From Phorcus lineatus (Eukaryota; Mollusca; Gastropoda; Trochida; Trochidae): a stretch of 64,000 nucleotides of DNA. The translations under genes and the position numbers were made by a program. The DNA lies in the NCBI GenBank assembly GCA_921293015.1, contig OV121081.1:29825158-29889157 (forward strand), read 5' to 3'. Position 1 is the stretch's first letter. Each line of letters begins with the position of its first letter. Positions 38,472 through 49,625 of this stretch are shown here, piece after piece. A model generated the notes under the pieces. It was given only the letters and a program-made list of their open reading frames with translations. It was not told the DNA's origin and ran no database searches.

Positions 38472-38571
38472 TATTGTGAACCTATCATATGTCTTATCTT
38501 TTCATTTTCCTTTGTTTTTTAAGCATATTTTCACATTTGCAAGTTACTTCATTTTGTATTGCATAATTTTT

Positions 38572-39475
38572 GTCCCCCGCCGCAACGCGGAACGGGGGAC
38601 TATGAATTCAGCGGCGTCTGTACGTACGTACGTACGTACGTCCGGATTCTTGTTAACGCGATAACTCATGAAGCTTAGCACCTAGAGTGTTCATATTTGG
38701 TGACAGCTTTTAATGAAGGAAGACTCAGACGCCAGTCGACTTTGGTGACCTTGACGTCATTTTCAAGGTCACCACGGCACCACGTAAGTCCGGATTCTTG
38801 TTAACGCGATAACTCATGAAGCTTAGCACCTACAGTGGTCATATTTGGTGATAGCTTTCAATGGAGGAAGACTCAGACGCCAGTCGACTTTGGTGACCTT
38901 GACGTCATTTTCAAGGTCACCACAACACTTTGACCACTGTGTTATACATTGTTAACGCGGTATCTCGTAAAGCTTAGGACCTAGAGTGTTCATATTTGGT
39001 GACAGCTTTCAATGGAGGAGGACTCAGACGCCAGTCGACTTTGGTGACCTTGACGTCATTTTTAAAGTCACCATGACACAACGTCCGTCCGGATTCTTGT
39101 TAATGCGATAAGTCATGAAGCATAGCACCTAGAGAGGTCATATTTGGTGACAGCTTTCAATGGAGGAAGACTAAGATGCCAATTGACATTGGTGACCTTG
39201 ACCTCATTTTCAAGGTCACCACAACACTTTGACCACTGTGTTATACATTGTTAACGCGGTATCTCGTAAAGCTTAGGACCTAGAGTGTTCATATTTGGTG
39301 ACAGCTTTCAATGGCAGAAGACTCAGACGCCAGTGGACATTAGTGACCCTGACCTCATTTTCATTGTCACCATGACACTTTGACCACTGTAATACATTGT
39401 TAACGCGATAATATTAATTATGCCAAATATCTCATAACGGCGGGGGACATTGCCATGTTAGTGGCAAACACTTGT
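38572..39475 (+). mobile_element. Repeat element built on a 148-bp tandem array
   Basis: Begins GTCCCCCGCCG and closes with CGGCGGGGGAC (39438-39448) plus a short tail. About five units contain TTGTTAACGCGATAACTCAT and GGTGACCTTGACGTCATTTT, with a spacing near 148 bp. A CGTA run lies at its left end. Confidence 0.85.
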
Positions 39476-39710
39476 TTTAACTAACTTTAGATTCATTTTT
39501 ATACAAAATCACATTTTATATTATTCATAAAATTATCGGTTATCAGTTATTGAATTCAAGTATTTAAGGTTTTAAAAGAACTTATTTCATCAAAATGTAT
39601 TAATGTTCTTTCTATCATATGGTGAGGTGCTAGAAGGTTGTTTATAACTAAAGAAAAACTTGCAAAACTAATATTCAATTCATTGCCGTTTGTGATTGTT
39701 TTCTGTTTGC

Positions 39711-40188
39711 TTAAAGAGCCACTCCGTGAGTTGTTGGTGTCATATATGCCAACTTAATCAATGGTATCATTTGATCGCTAAGTATCGACTGTTACCAAAA
39801 AGACACATTTTAAAGCTTGTTGGGTTTTTTTTACAGTGACAATAGGAAGGTAGAACGTCGTAATTATGATCGAAAACCGGACAGTGGCGCGCGTCAAATA
39901 GTTAAACGTAATTTTGGAGACTTATCTAAAACAGCCAGGAGGCCAGTTAGGAGTTGACAGTGTTTGTTAGGTTATATAAATAGTATCCATGTATATTGGA
40001 CGTGATATCTACACCTTTTTGCATTTATAAGGCAGTTTTTAGATTTTCATGGAAAACCAGTATTTGTCATAGATATGTGTTTTGGACATGAAAAGTTAAG
40101 ATGTTTTACTTTATATCACCACATATAACATTTAGATTCGTATCAAAGGTAAATAATATGTTATGAAAATCACGGAGTGGCTCTTTAA
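39711..40188 (+). mobile_element. TTAA-flanked transposon, copy 4, complete
   Basis: The best-preserved copy: TTAA, AGAGCCACTCCGTGA, body, TCACGGAGTGGCTCT, TTAA. The body contains the CGAAAACCGGACAGTGGCGC block. A stretch of about 30 codons reading YDRKPDSGARQIVKRNFGDL is also open in copy 2. Confidence 0.9.
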
Positions 40189-40244
40189 GATAACATCTCT
40201 TTTTTGTTTAAAGTCTTGAATATCTTAGATAATATTTCGTTAAA

Positions 40245-40551
40245 AGTTTACAACATGGTTAATACCAAAACACTTGTCACAACATGTTTTAAATTAAAAC
40301 ACATTTCACAACATGTTTAATACCAAAACACTTTTCACAACATGTTTAAAATCAAAACACTTTTCACAACATGTTTAAAATCGAAACACTTTTTACAACA
40401 TGTTCAAACCCAAAATGTGTTTCGATATTAAACACTTTACGGAAAGTGTTTGGGATTTAAACATGTTTTAAAATTCCATGTGTTTAAAAAACCAGGACAA
40501 GATATGTGTTTGGGTTTGTGTTTAATATCCAAACACCATTTTTGCAGTGTA
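40245..40551. mobile_element. AACATGTTT-rich repeat with CACTGCAAAAA terminus
   Basis: Several 35-bp units of the type CACTTTTCACAACATGTTTA, ending AAACACCATTTTTGCAGTGTA, the inverted form of the start of the repeat at 33643. Confidence 0.65.
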
Positions 40552-40859
40552 GGAATAGCAACTAAGAACAGTTTAAATGTTCCTACGCCTATGTTCTTAT
40601 TGTTAACCTTAAGGTACATTAAATATTTTATGATCTGTCAATTATAAGTACTTAACCTGTAGATACACGCATATTCATGAAAGGGAAACCATGTCATGTA
40701 CTCATTATTAACATTATTATTATATTATTGTTATAAAATGTGTATGCATTTCTCAATTGTATGAAGATATAGTTATAAAATCACAATTTATGTGAACTTT
40801 AGTTGCTTGAAAGTCAGTTGATTTTTTCGCTGTAAAAAGATGTAATCATATTCTTTTGA

Positions 40860-41400
40860 AAAGACAATAAATGGAACCTGAATTATTTGAAAGTCAGTTT
40901 AATTCTTCACTGTAAATGGGTTTAATCAATTTGTGTGAATTTGAATTATTTGAAAGTGAGTTGAATTCCTCACTGTAGAAGGATTTAATAATATTTTTAA
41001 GAGACAATTTGTGTGAAATTTGACTTATTTGAAAACGAGTTGAATTCTTCACTGTGAAAAGATTTGATATTATTTTGATGAGGCTATTTGTATTATGAGC
41101 TTATCATTTGAGATCAAAGAGCTCGAGATTATACCGACATGAAGTTAGACTCGCATAACACTTCCGGCTCTAATATATCAAAGGCATAACACTTTTGAAC
41201 ATACAATTTGTGTGAATTTGAAGTATTTGAAAGTTAGTTGAATTCCTCACTGTAGAAGGATTTGATAATATTTTGATAAGACTATTTGTATGATGAGCTT
41301 ATCATTTGAGATCCAAGAGATTATACCAACATGAAGTGATACTCGCATAACACTTCCGGCTCTAATATATCAAAGGCAAAGCCACTCTCAAACATATGAA
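40860..41400. repeat. Imperfect repeats of 80-270 bp
   Basis: Blocks such as TTTGAAAGTCAGTTGAATTC-TTCACTGTA recur near 40815, 40888, 40945, 41025 and 41230. The segment around GATGAGCTTATCATTTGAGAT recurs at 41095 and 41293. Confidence 0.6.
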
Positions 41401-43047
41401 ATGTTAAACAACATTTACCATGTGAATTTTGATCCACATATTTTGCTAAAAAAGCAAAACTTAAAAATTCATACACGACTGAGGCGATGCATCTGGGTTT
41501 GAGGCTGTATATTTAAGATTGTTGCGTTTATCTTAATCGTCATTTTCAAAGTTAAATAAGGAAAATATTGCAGTGTCGGATGGTAGATAAATATTTATAC
41601 TCTCATTATCATGTGTCATAATCATATTCATCAACACGTTACACAAAACAAAGAAAAAGGTCAACAAGGACTAAGTCCCAGTTTCATAACACTTATCGGG
41701 CAGTTTCCGTAAAAATTTTCATTTAAGTCCCCCACTTTCAAAATCGTTGGTATATGCATTCAGAATTAGTGTGGAAATCTTGACAATGACATGACAGGGC
41801 ATTGCTAAGTAGTCTCATCATCGAGTACTCGTTTAATTTGTGGATATTCTAAGAACACAATAATATTATCTTTTCTATGATGTAGCATTAGGTCAACTTC
41901 AGCCGGGTTCTTGTTCTCAAAATGCTATAAAAACATTGCGTACTATTAGCCCAAAGAACCCCCGAAGGCGGCCATCCAATCATTCTTCTCAGGTGCAATC
42001 AGGAAGTTGATGAAAGACGTGCAGATAAATTGCCATTTTAAGTAACCTCGATGAAGCTGAAACATATGATTAACCAGACTCTTCCCGTACTGTGTCTATT
42101 ATTTCACAACTTCCGTAATTTTAGTTCACCTTTTTAGAACCAACTCTGCAAAGTCATCGAAGCGAGCGGTATCGAGTTTATCAACCACCTGCCTCCGTCT
42201 GGCAATTAGTCATTGGTTTATATTCCCTATCATCTTACTGACGTGTTTTTTAAAAATTTTGCTTCCCCTTCCTGAGTTGCTGCAACAACATCACGGTGCT
42301 TGAATATGTTCCGCTAATGCCTCTGTTGATACATCTTCCCAAGCATGGCCTAAAGGGATCGGCCTAACTTGCGCCAGCACCAACGACTTTCTAAGAAAGG
42401 CTTTAATTGCAGCATTTCCCTATTTATTTTGTGCTTGCCGTCTAGGCTGCTGCGACAGATCTCGATAGGCCAATGAGAAATCTTCAACTTTTCGAAGAAG
42501 AGGACGCTGCACTGAAAACAAATTTGGTGGGATGGCAGCAAGGTTTAAATTAAGCAGTAATGGAACTTGGCGCAACGTAAAGCCACACGGGAAAAGATGC
42601 TTTTAACAAAGCCTGGATATTATGTTTCCCTTTTCAAACAACATTTCTCTTGTAGTCTCCTAAACTTTTGCAACAACTTGCTGCTGTAACCTCCGCTATG
42701 TTTCGACGCAGGAAAATACGAACACATGAAGCCAATATATAGATCGTACAAGGTTCTAATGAACGTGATATCTACATTAAACGTTTCATGTTTCTAGCAC
42801 CCAGGCGATTTTAGCAATTTTCAGTGTGGCCATTGTCGGCTGGACAGTGTGCTATGTGTAGATCAAACGTGGTGCTAATGGACTTGATATACTTTTTACC
42901 TAAGCGTTTTAGCCATCTCACGATCTTAGTGTGCTGTATTTCTATTAGTCCTGCTTCATGACTGTGTATATAAAGGAGCCTTTAATACAGTCTAGGTCCA
43001 CATTCAGCAAGTCTAGATTGACTGAATAGGAGCCCAGGCGGTGTGCT

Positions 43048-43540
43048 ATACATGAATGAATGAATGAAGGAAGGAAGGAATGAATGAATGAATCTCTTTA
43101 GTTCCTCCAGATTTAGTCCGAAGATCATCATAAAATATACACTTACATCAAGTAATTACAATTTATACGGTCACAATGAGAAATATTTACAAAGGAGAGG
43201 CAAAAATATCTAGAATGTAACTCGCGTGAGGAGAGCAGGGTATACATGTATTTACAGAAAAGCACAATCATACATCTCCATGACATTTCATGTATTTGAT
43301 CAGTAATTGGTAATTCACCTCCAGAAAAGAGTGACAGCATTAATAGTTCACCATGTACATATACTTCAAAATCAAATAGGTCAAGTAGTTTGGAGAAAAA
43401 CTTATTTCTGTTGTACTTATATTCTTCACAGTGTGAGATAATGTAGCATTCAAAATCGTTACATTGTCTTTTACAGAGTTCACAATATTTTGAAAATTTT
43501 TCTCTTTGGTTTATTTGCACACAGAATGATAAAATATCCC
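43048..43540 (-). mobile_element. 5'-truncated LINE, 3' end of ORF2
   Basis: The minus-strand frame at 43143-43520 (125 codons) carries a Cys/His cluster, YCELCKRQCNDFECYIISHC followed by EEY and RNKFF. This is like the C-terminal zinc motif of non-LTR reverse transcriptases (C-x2-C...H-x4-C with CPxY-like context). A 3' region and an ATTC/TTCC microsatellite tail (43058-43096) follow. The reverse-transcriptase core is absent. Confidence 0.65.
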
Positions 43541-43655
43541 CGTATTGTGGATAAACATACCTTTTTATTGTTGTTCATTCTTACCATGTAAGCTATGTCA
43601 AACCCTAATTGTACGTTTCCTCTTCCTCTTCTCCATCTTCTTCTTCATGGATCTT

Positions 43656-43657
<2 letters not shown>

Positions 43658-43713
<56 letters not shown>
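43658..43713. repeat. TA microsatellite
   Basis: Pure (TA)n of about 55 bp. Short frames through it are artefacts. Confidence 0.95.
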
Positions 43714-43714
<1 letters not shown>

Positions 43715-44519
43715 CAAAGGGGAAAACTAGACGGAGACAAGGAAATATATTCCATGAAATATGGACAAAGATGGTCCTTGATCGTTTTAAAGTATCATCT
43801 TGACCTTTGAAATCGTTTCTACATAAGTTCATATGTATAATTCATTTACAATTTTTAGCCTGGTCAACAATAGCACTTCTATGGTGTTTTGTTCTTATCA
43901 AGTTGAATTTTATCAACTCTGCAATACCTGGATTCAAGGATTGAACAGCGTATGTGCGGATGTATGACAGGATAGGAGGCATATAGTGTTATGCATTAAG
44001 TTATTTATTAGTTAAAGTGTTTAAAAAATCTGCAAGGAACTTAACTTAATATTACAGGCCAGACACGTCTAATACCTTCGCTTTTGACACTGATTACAAA
44101 CATACAATTATTATAACATTTTGTCATAATTACCTTTTGATGACTGACACGCTTGATGGATGTATGTTCGGGTTATGCAATGAAGCTATACTAAGCTATA
44201 GCAATATATAGCTATATATGGCATGCTAAAAGGAACACTCAACTTATCAAGTCTTCATTCATAGAAATATGATAACACGACGGCAATTTGGGCTGTAATT
44301 TGATCATTACCTCTGGAAAATATAGGATTTAATAGTCTAATCAATGAATTATTTTTCTCTGATCTTACGTAAAACTTGAAAGTCTTTCTGCTTGTTCCTT
44401 TTTATGCTGGTAATACAATTTTATAAAACTTCAAAATTTACTTTGGTATGATTGTATTTATTTTTAAGATAACGTCATTATCCTATTGTCTAAATATCAA
44501 ACTCCAAACTATATGTATT

Positions 44520-44600
44520 ATTTAAAATGATTGTACTCTTGGCCATGAGGCCTCAAATACTGAATAAACTTCTTCTTCTTCTTCTTCTTCTTCTTCAATC
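44520..44600 (+). mobile_element. Probable LINE tail with (CTT)n
   Basis: ACTGAATAAACTTCTTCTTC after a unique stretch looks like a retroposon 3' end with an AATAAA-like hexamer and a simple tail. The body is too short to classify. Confidence 0.4.
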
Positions 44601-45454
44601 AAAAGACATTCGCAGTAATCATTGCAACATTTGTACAACCTATTTCCTTTTCCACCGAAAACTGTCATTCATATTAATTGAGACCAAGAAATGTTTAGTT
44701 AATTGTCTTTACTTTTGAACCTTTTGAAAGAACCAGTTGCGGAACCAAGAATTATGTAGGGGGTTCACTACTCTTTTACCCTTTGTTAAATTGAAATACA
44801 CCAAAATGGTCTATTAGTTTAAAGGCTTCTAACCTATGCAAAGTTACATATCATACACATTCATTTCACATGCCAATCTGCTTGCATGCCATGAGATGTC
44901 GCTGTTACCGAGTCGGTGTATTCGCAGCTCAAATCACTCAGACCTACGCTTTGTACGATATAGGTTACCTTTTATCGTATCTGTATAGAGCAAATCTAAA
45001 CTTGGAAACTTGTTAATACAATGACAGATAAACCCAACCGGCATTTATGATTCTAATAACGAGTGACAAGCCTTATATCATATACGTGTCGTTGAAAAAC
45101 CTGAATATCAGTATAGGTCGCTTTGACACGCCACATAAACTCGCTTTGCTCTTAGCGACCTAAACCTTTTATTTGTATTCAAATAACGTGAGCATTTCCT
45201 TTCTTTTTTTCCGTGGAAATAGTTAAAGTTTGACATATATAATATCATACGTCAGAGTTAACAAGAAAGTCTGATCGTTACTTCCGGGAAGAAGATTTAA
45301 TTTCGCCTGCAGTGTATGTAAGATACCCATTAGTGTATGATTAGATTCTACTTACGTTACGCTAATAATTGTCCTCGGGATTGCCACACCTTATATGTAA
45401 TGAAATTTCCGATTTGAGCCTATAGCACTCGCATATCTGCATGCATACATAACC

Positions 45455-45970
45455 TCTTAGTGTACTGATCCATATCCTCTTGATGTACTAAACCTCATAT
45501 CTCCTTGGTGTACTGATCCATATCCTCTTGATGTACTAAACCTCATATCTCCTTGGTGTACTGATCCATATCCTCTTGATGTACTAAACCTCATATCTCC
45601 TTGGTGTACTGATCCATATCCTCTTGATGTACTAAACCTCATATTCTCTTGGTGTACTGATCCATACCCTTTTGATGTACACCTAACATCCTCTTGGTGT
45701 ACTGATCCATATCCTCTTGATGTACTAAACCTCAAATCATCTTGGTGTACTGATCCATATCCTCTTGATGTACTAAACCTCATATCCTCTTGGTGTACTG
45801 ATCCATATCCTCTTGATGTACTAAACCTCATATCCTCTTGGTGTACTGATCCATATCCTCTTGATGTATTAAACCTCAAATCCTCTTGGCGTACTGATCC
45901 ATATCCTCTTGATGTACTAAACCTCAAACCATCTTGGTGTACTGATCCATATCCTCTTGATGTTTTCATC
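45455..45970 (-). repeat. 48-bp minisatellite with a 170-codon open frame
   Basis: About ten copies of a 48-bp unit, each made of two related 24-bp halves, translate on the minus strand to a 16-residue repeat of the form TSRGYGSVHQEDMRFS. The frame runs from an ATG at 45969 to a stop at 45457. Length changes keep the frame (one unit lacks exactly 3 nt). Degenerate units continue to about 46100. I see no splice context or promoter, so coding is unproven. Confidence 0.75.
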
Positions 45971-47303
45971 TATCTCCTATATATTTGTGTACTATTCAAT
46001 ATCCTCTTGATGTACTCAAACATATCCTCATGGATTACTCACCCATATCCATGTACTCACATATAACCTCTGTATGTATAAACATCCATATCCTCTTGGT
46101 ATATTCATCAAGCGTACATTGTCTTCAAAAAGTTCAATGAAAAGGCGTCTATTTGAGGCAGGCTTCTTTTCAAGGCAGCCGTCTAATTAAGGGTTTACGG
46201 TAACTTGCACTGCGATGCATTTGCATTAATCATTCAAGTTTTACTATATAAGTAACATGATATGATACATAATGTCTGCTATCTGCTGGATAATTTGTGA
46301 TACTGAATACTCTAGATAGAATATGTACAGCTGTATACCGGAAGTTTGATCACTAACTTTCCTATCCTATAGTGCAAATATCATGTATATTTATTGGTAT
46401 TTCTTCAAAACATCTTTGCATAGATAAATTTCAACATGCATGTTGTGTCAGTAGCAACGATTGACTGGTCCATAAAATGACCTTATATCATAGCCTACAA
46501 TTAACTGTAACATTTTTGGCAGCTCGTTGAATTGACAAGCGGTCAACATTTCGAAAACTTCAATTTTCCAAATAAGCGATCAATAGTGTAAAACATTAGT
46601 CCTGTAGTCTATCTTATGTTTAATCATTATATGCATGATTAAATTTGTTTTATCAAGTCAATAAATAAAAATTTTTGAAAATAGCAATTTTGAAAATCTG
46701 ACCGCATATGCTTTTTTCTTATTGTCAAAGTTCGAAAGTAAGCACCATCCACCTGACCCAGCAATGATAAAGTGTAGACTGATTATATTGCACATGGGCA
46801 TGAGAAGGCATATTTTAAATGCATATGAAGTTAGGCAACATGTGTCCAAACAAAATCCAAATTACATGGTATTTGCCCTGGGATACATAGGTAGGTGAAT
46901 ATACTTTCAGTATGCACCTGTAGTCACTGAACCTATATATTCATGCACAACGAAGGCACGTAGTTATCTTTACGTCAGACCCGAGTCTTCTTTCATTTCG
47001 GCGTTTTTGCACAAATGAGGAAACGCGAAGAAAAAAGAAAAACATTGGGTTAAAAGTCAACGGAACAACCTTGATTTCGGGTTTGCAACAGGTCCTCTGT
47101 GAAAGATTTATCGTCATATTATTTTATAGTAGACAATGTATAGTTTATAGGTAGACAATGCTTAATATGATTTTGAGTTTTGTAAAATAATTGAAAATAT
47201 ATATTTCCACCAATGTATTTGATATCTTAATCGTTTCTTGTTTGTTTCAGGAGAAGCATTTATATAGGCATTTGCTGCCTGTTTGCTAATCCTTTTCCCT
47301 TTT

Positions 47304-47306
<3 letters not shown>

Positions 47307-47348
<42 letters not shown>
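47307..47348. repeat. TA microsatellite
   Basis: (TA)n directly abutting the perfect inverted repeat. A shorter (TA)n lies at 47652-47670 on the far side. Confidence 0.95.
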
Positions 47349-47351
<3 letters not shown>

Positions 47352-47617
47352 AAAATAAAATACTTCAGACGACACTTGGTGTAGATATCATTTTAATGAT
47401 GACTGGATGCGTCGCATTTCGACTTGATAACAAGTCTTTTCAACAGTGTGGAGCTTTCACAACATGGCAAATATATAGGTACACATGCTTAACTATGTAA
47501 CAATGTACAATAGACTGTTGAAAAGACTTGTTATCAAGTCGAAATGCGACGCATCCAGTCATCATTAAAATGATATCTACACCAAGTGTCGTCTGAAGTA
47601 TTTTATTTTCAAATATA
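47344..47617. repeat. Perfect 103-bp inverted repeat with 68-bp spacer
   Basis: Arms 47344-47446 and 47515-47617 are exactly complementary by my reading. They contain a stem-loop tail of the kind found in Penelope-like elements, and the repeat is flanked by TA runs. Confidence 0.92.
47513..47560 (+). ncRNA. Hammerhead-ribozyme-like fold (type I), degenerate core
   Basis: Stem I is GACTG (47513-47517) with CAGTC (47556-47560). The 7-nt core is TTGAAAA where CTGANGA is expected. Stem II is GACTTG-TTAT-CAAGTC (47525-47540). GAAA follows at 47541-47544, then stem III TGC-GAC-GCA (47545-47553), and the cleavage triplet would be ATC ending at 47555. All three stems are perfect. Core positions 3 and 8 are U and A instead of C and G, which keeps their pairing. 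Activity is unproven. Confidence 0.5.
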
Positions 47618-48988
47618 CATTTACTTCACGTGCGACCTTTCACCTTTTTACATATATATATATATATATTCTGAATGTTGTGTATTATATGTTTTATGGA
47701 AATAAAATACTGTTTAAATCATATTATTTTATAGAAGAAGAAGTTGATTCCGTGTCATCTAAAATAATAGTTTGCGGATGGACAGGTTAACATATGATTA
47801 TTAGATGAGATAGAAATGAGCTATGTAAACAGCAATAGAATGTATGCTTTAATCTGTTTGTTTATTTCAGACTTTTAAGCTGAATAATAATTGACGGAAG
47901 GAAAGTGATATGGTCATAAGCATCTAGCTCCAAAGGTCAACCAGACTGGTTGCTGCAATCATATAGAAGGTAACTGGATTTGTTTTACAAAGGAGAACAA
48001 TTACCTTAAATTCATTTTCCGTTTTGATATTCTCCATTAATTATGTATGGAAAATATCAAATAATATTATGAAATGTTTTAAAATGAGTACATGATACTA
48101 AATAATTCAAACTTTATGTGAATCGAGTACTCCAACGAACCAATCACATCAGATTTATCTCTATTGATAAGACCTTTACCGTAGTTCTATAAAATTCACA
48201 TAAGAAATAGATTTCATAATTTGTTTGTTCACTGGCTTATAAACGGTTTGAAGAGTGCACTTTATACTGGTATAAATGCAAGAGGTTTTTTTCCGAAACA
48301 CTTCGTTTATACTTTGTAAACTGCAGTTTAAGGTTTATTTAAATATGTACCGGTCACATGACATTGCTAAGTCCAATCAAAAGAAGCATACCGCTGAGAT
48401 ATCTAAGTCTGAATTAATCAAATCAAACACATTCTTTACTGCATAATGAATGGATATGTATATATCTACTTATTTTGTTAATATATGTAAATAAGTCCAG
48501 TCAGAAGGGGGCATATTACATAAATTTCAAAGTCTGACTTAATTAAGTCAAACGCATCTTCCACTGCATAATAAGTGCTTAAGGAGTATCATGAGCATTT
48601 GACCTCATGTTTAAACAAATGCTCATTCATAGAGTTAGAAAAACTCCCGTAAGAACTCTCTACATGGCAGCATACTGTTCTTTAGCATCTGTCAAAATGT
48701 TTCCAAAATGTTGATGAATGATTTTTTTTAAAAACAGCTATGAATGATTGATATTTAATGCATTTTCAGTATCTGATTTGCATCTGACATTTGCTTTACA
48801 CATCTGTAAATATCAGATGAATGCATACGAGTATGCATGCACTCTATATGTAATTTTACATACTTAATTTCGATGTATAAGTGAACACCCATTTTAAAGT
48901 ATATTATAAATTCAGATAAAAGCGATATCTGAATGTTATTTTCATCTGAACTAGGTGACTTGCTTCTCCCCCAAGGTCCGGTGAGCAG

Positions 48989-49075
48989 GTCTGATGCCGA
49001 TGAGTACCTCCGTCCCTCCACCGCTCCCCGCCCGGGAATCTAGACCCCCCTCCAAGTCCCTCCCTGACATCAACG
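48989..49075 (+). CDS. WIP/verprolin family exon, proline-rich
   Basis: The exon starts after GTGAGCAG and ends AACG|GTATGC. The frame reads MPMSTSVPPPLPARESRPPS, proline-rich as in WIP proteins, which bind WASP/N-WASP and actin at the cortex. The phase joins to the next exon. Upstream exons, including the expected WH2 domain, were not found in this window or are too diverged to see. Confidence 0.65.
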
Positions 49076-49214
49076 GTATGCTCAATATGCAGAAGTGATT
49101 TCTTTTATTTTCATTTTTTTTGTGATTGATAAGTAGTGTGCCTCAATAGGAAAGCAATGCAACACAATGTTACAACGCTTTGCAAGTATATTACAATGCG
49201 GGCAATGACACCAA

Positions 49215-49335
49215 TTTAAAAACATTCCTTAACATTACCATCGGTCACTAAGGTAGCCTTAGCTTAATTTTGGAAAATGGTACTAAGGTTACCTTAGTGA
49301 TAATGTGGTTTCAACGTCACCATCAGAGTCCTAGT
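49215..49335. repeat. Small foldback MITE in a WIP intron
   Basis: CACTAAGGTAGCC and GGTTACCTTAGTG face each other across a short spacer. The theme is similar to the 11952 foldback, but copy identity is uncertain. Confidence 0.45.
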
Positions 49336-49520
49336 TCTCTAGGTATCAAAATGACAGCACATAGTTTACTTACAACACCTATTTTTTCAAAATTAATTAC
49401 ATGGTCATCGAATTCGTTTTAAGCATTCATATAAAAGTTGATTTTTTACAAAGTAATTATATCTAGGTAAATTCTTCATAAAAAGTATTAACTATATTTG
49501 CATTACGTCCATGTTAACAG

Positions 49521-49625
49521 ATTTCGAATCCAAGTTCCGGTTCCACGGCATGAGAGACATACCTCCCCCAGAGCCCTACAAAGGCGGTCGGAAAACATAT
49601 CCAAGTTCTCTCACAGCCACACAAC
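49521..49625 (+). CDS. WIP/verprolin family exon, WASP-binding motif
   Basis: Acceptor GTTAACAG, donor CAAC|GTAAGC. It encodes FESKFRFHGMRDIPPPEPYK then KTYPS, matching the known WIPF signature ESRFxFH...DLPPPEPY...KxYPS that wraps around the WASP WH1 domain. This is the diagnostic exon. Confidence 0.85.

Noticed and set aside
42350-42541. Minus-strand 63-codon frame in a higher-GC block
   Set aside because: No motif, no splice sites; composition alone is not enough.
43545-43832. Open frames through the TA run on both strands
   Set aside because: Isoleucine/tyrosine repeats from a dinucleotide microsatellite.
45455-45970. Confident protein-coding gene
   Set aside because: The open frame can follow simply from a 48-bp unit; no promoter, splice or transcript evidence is visible, so it is listed as a repeat.
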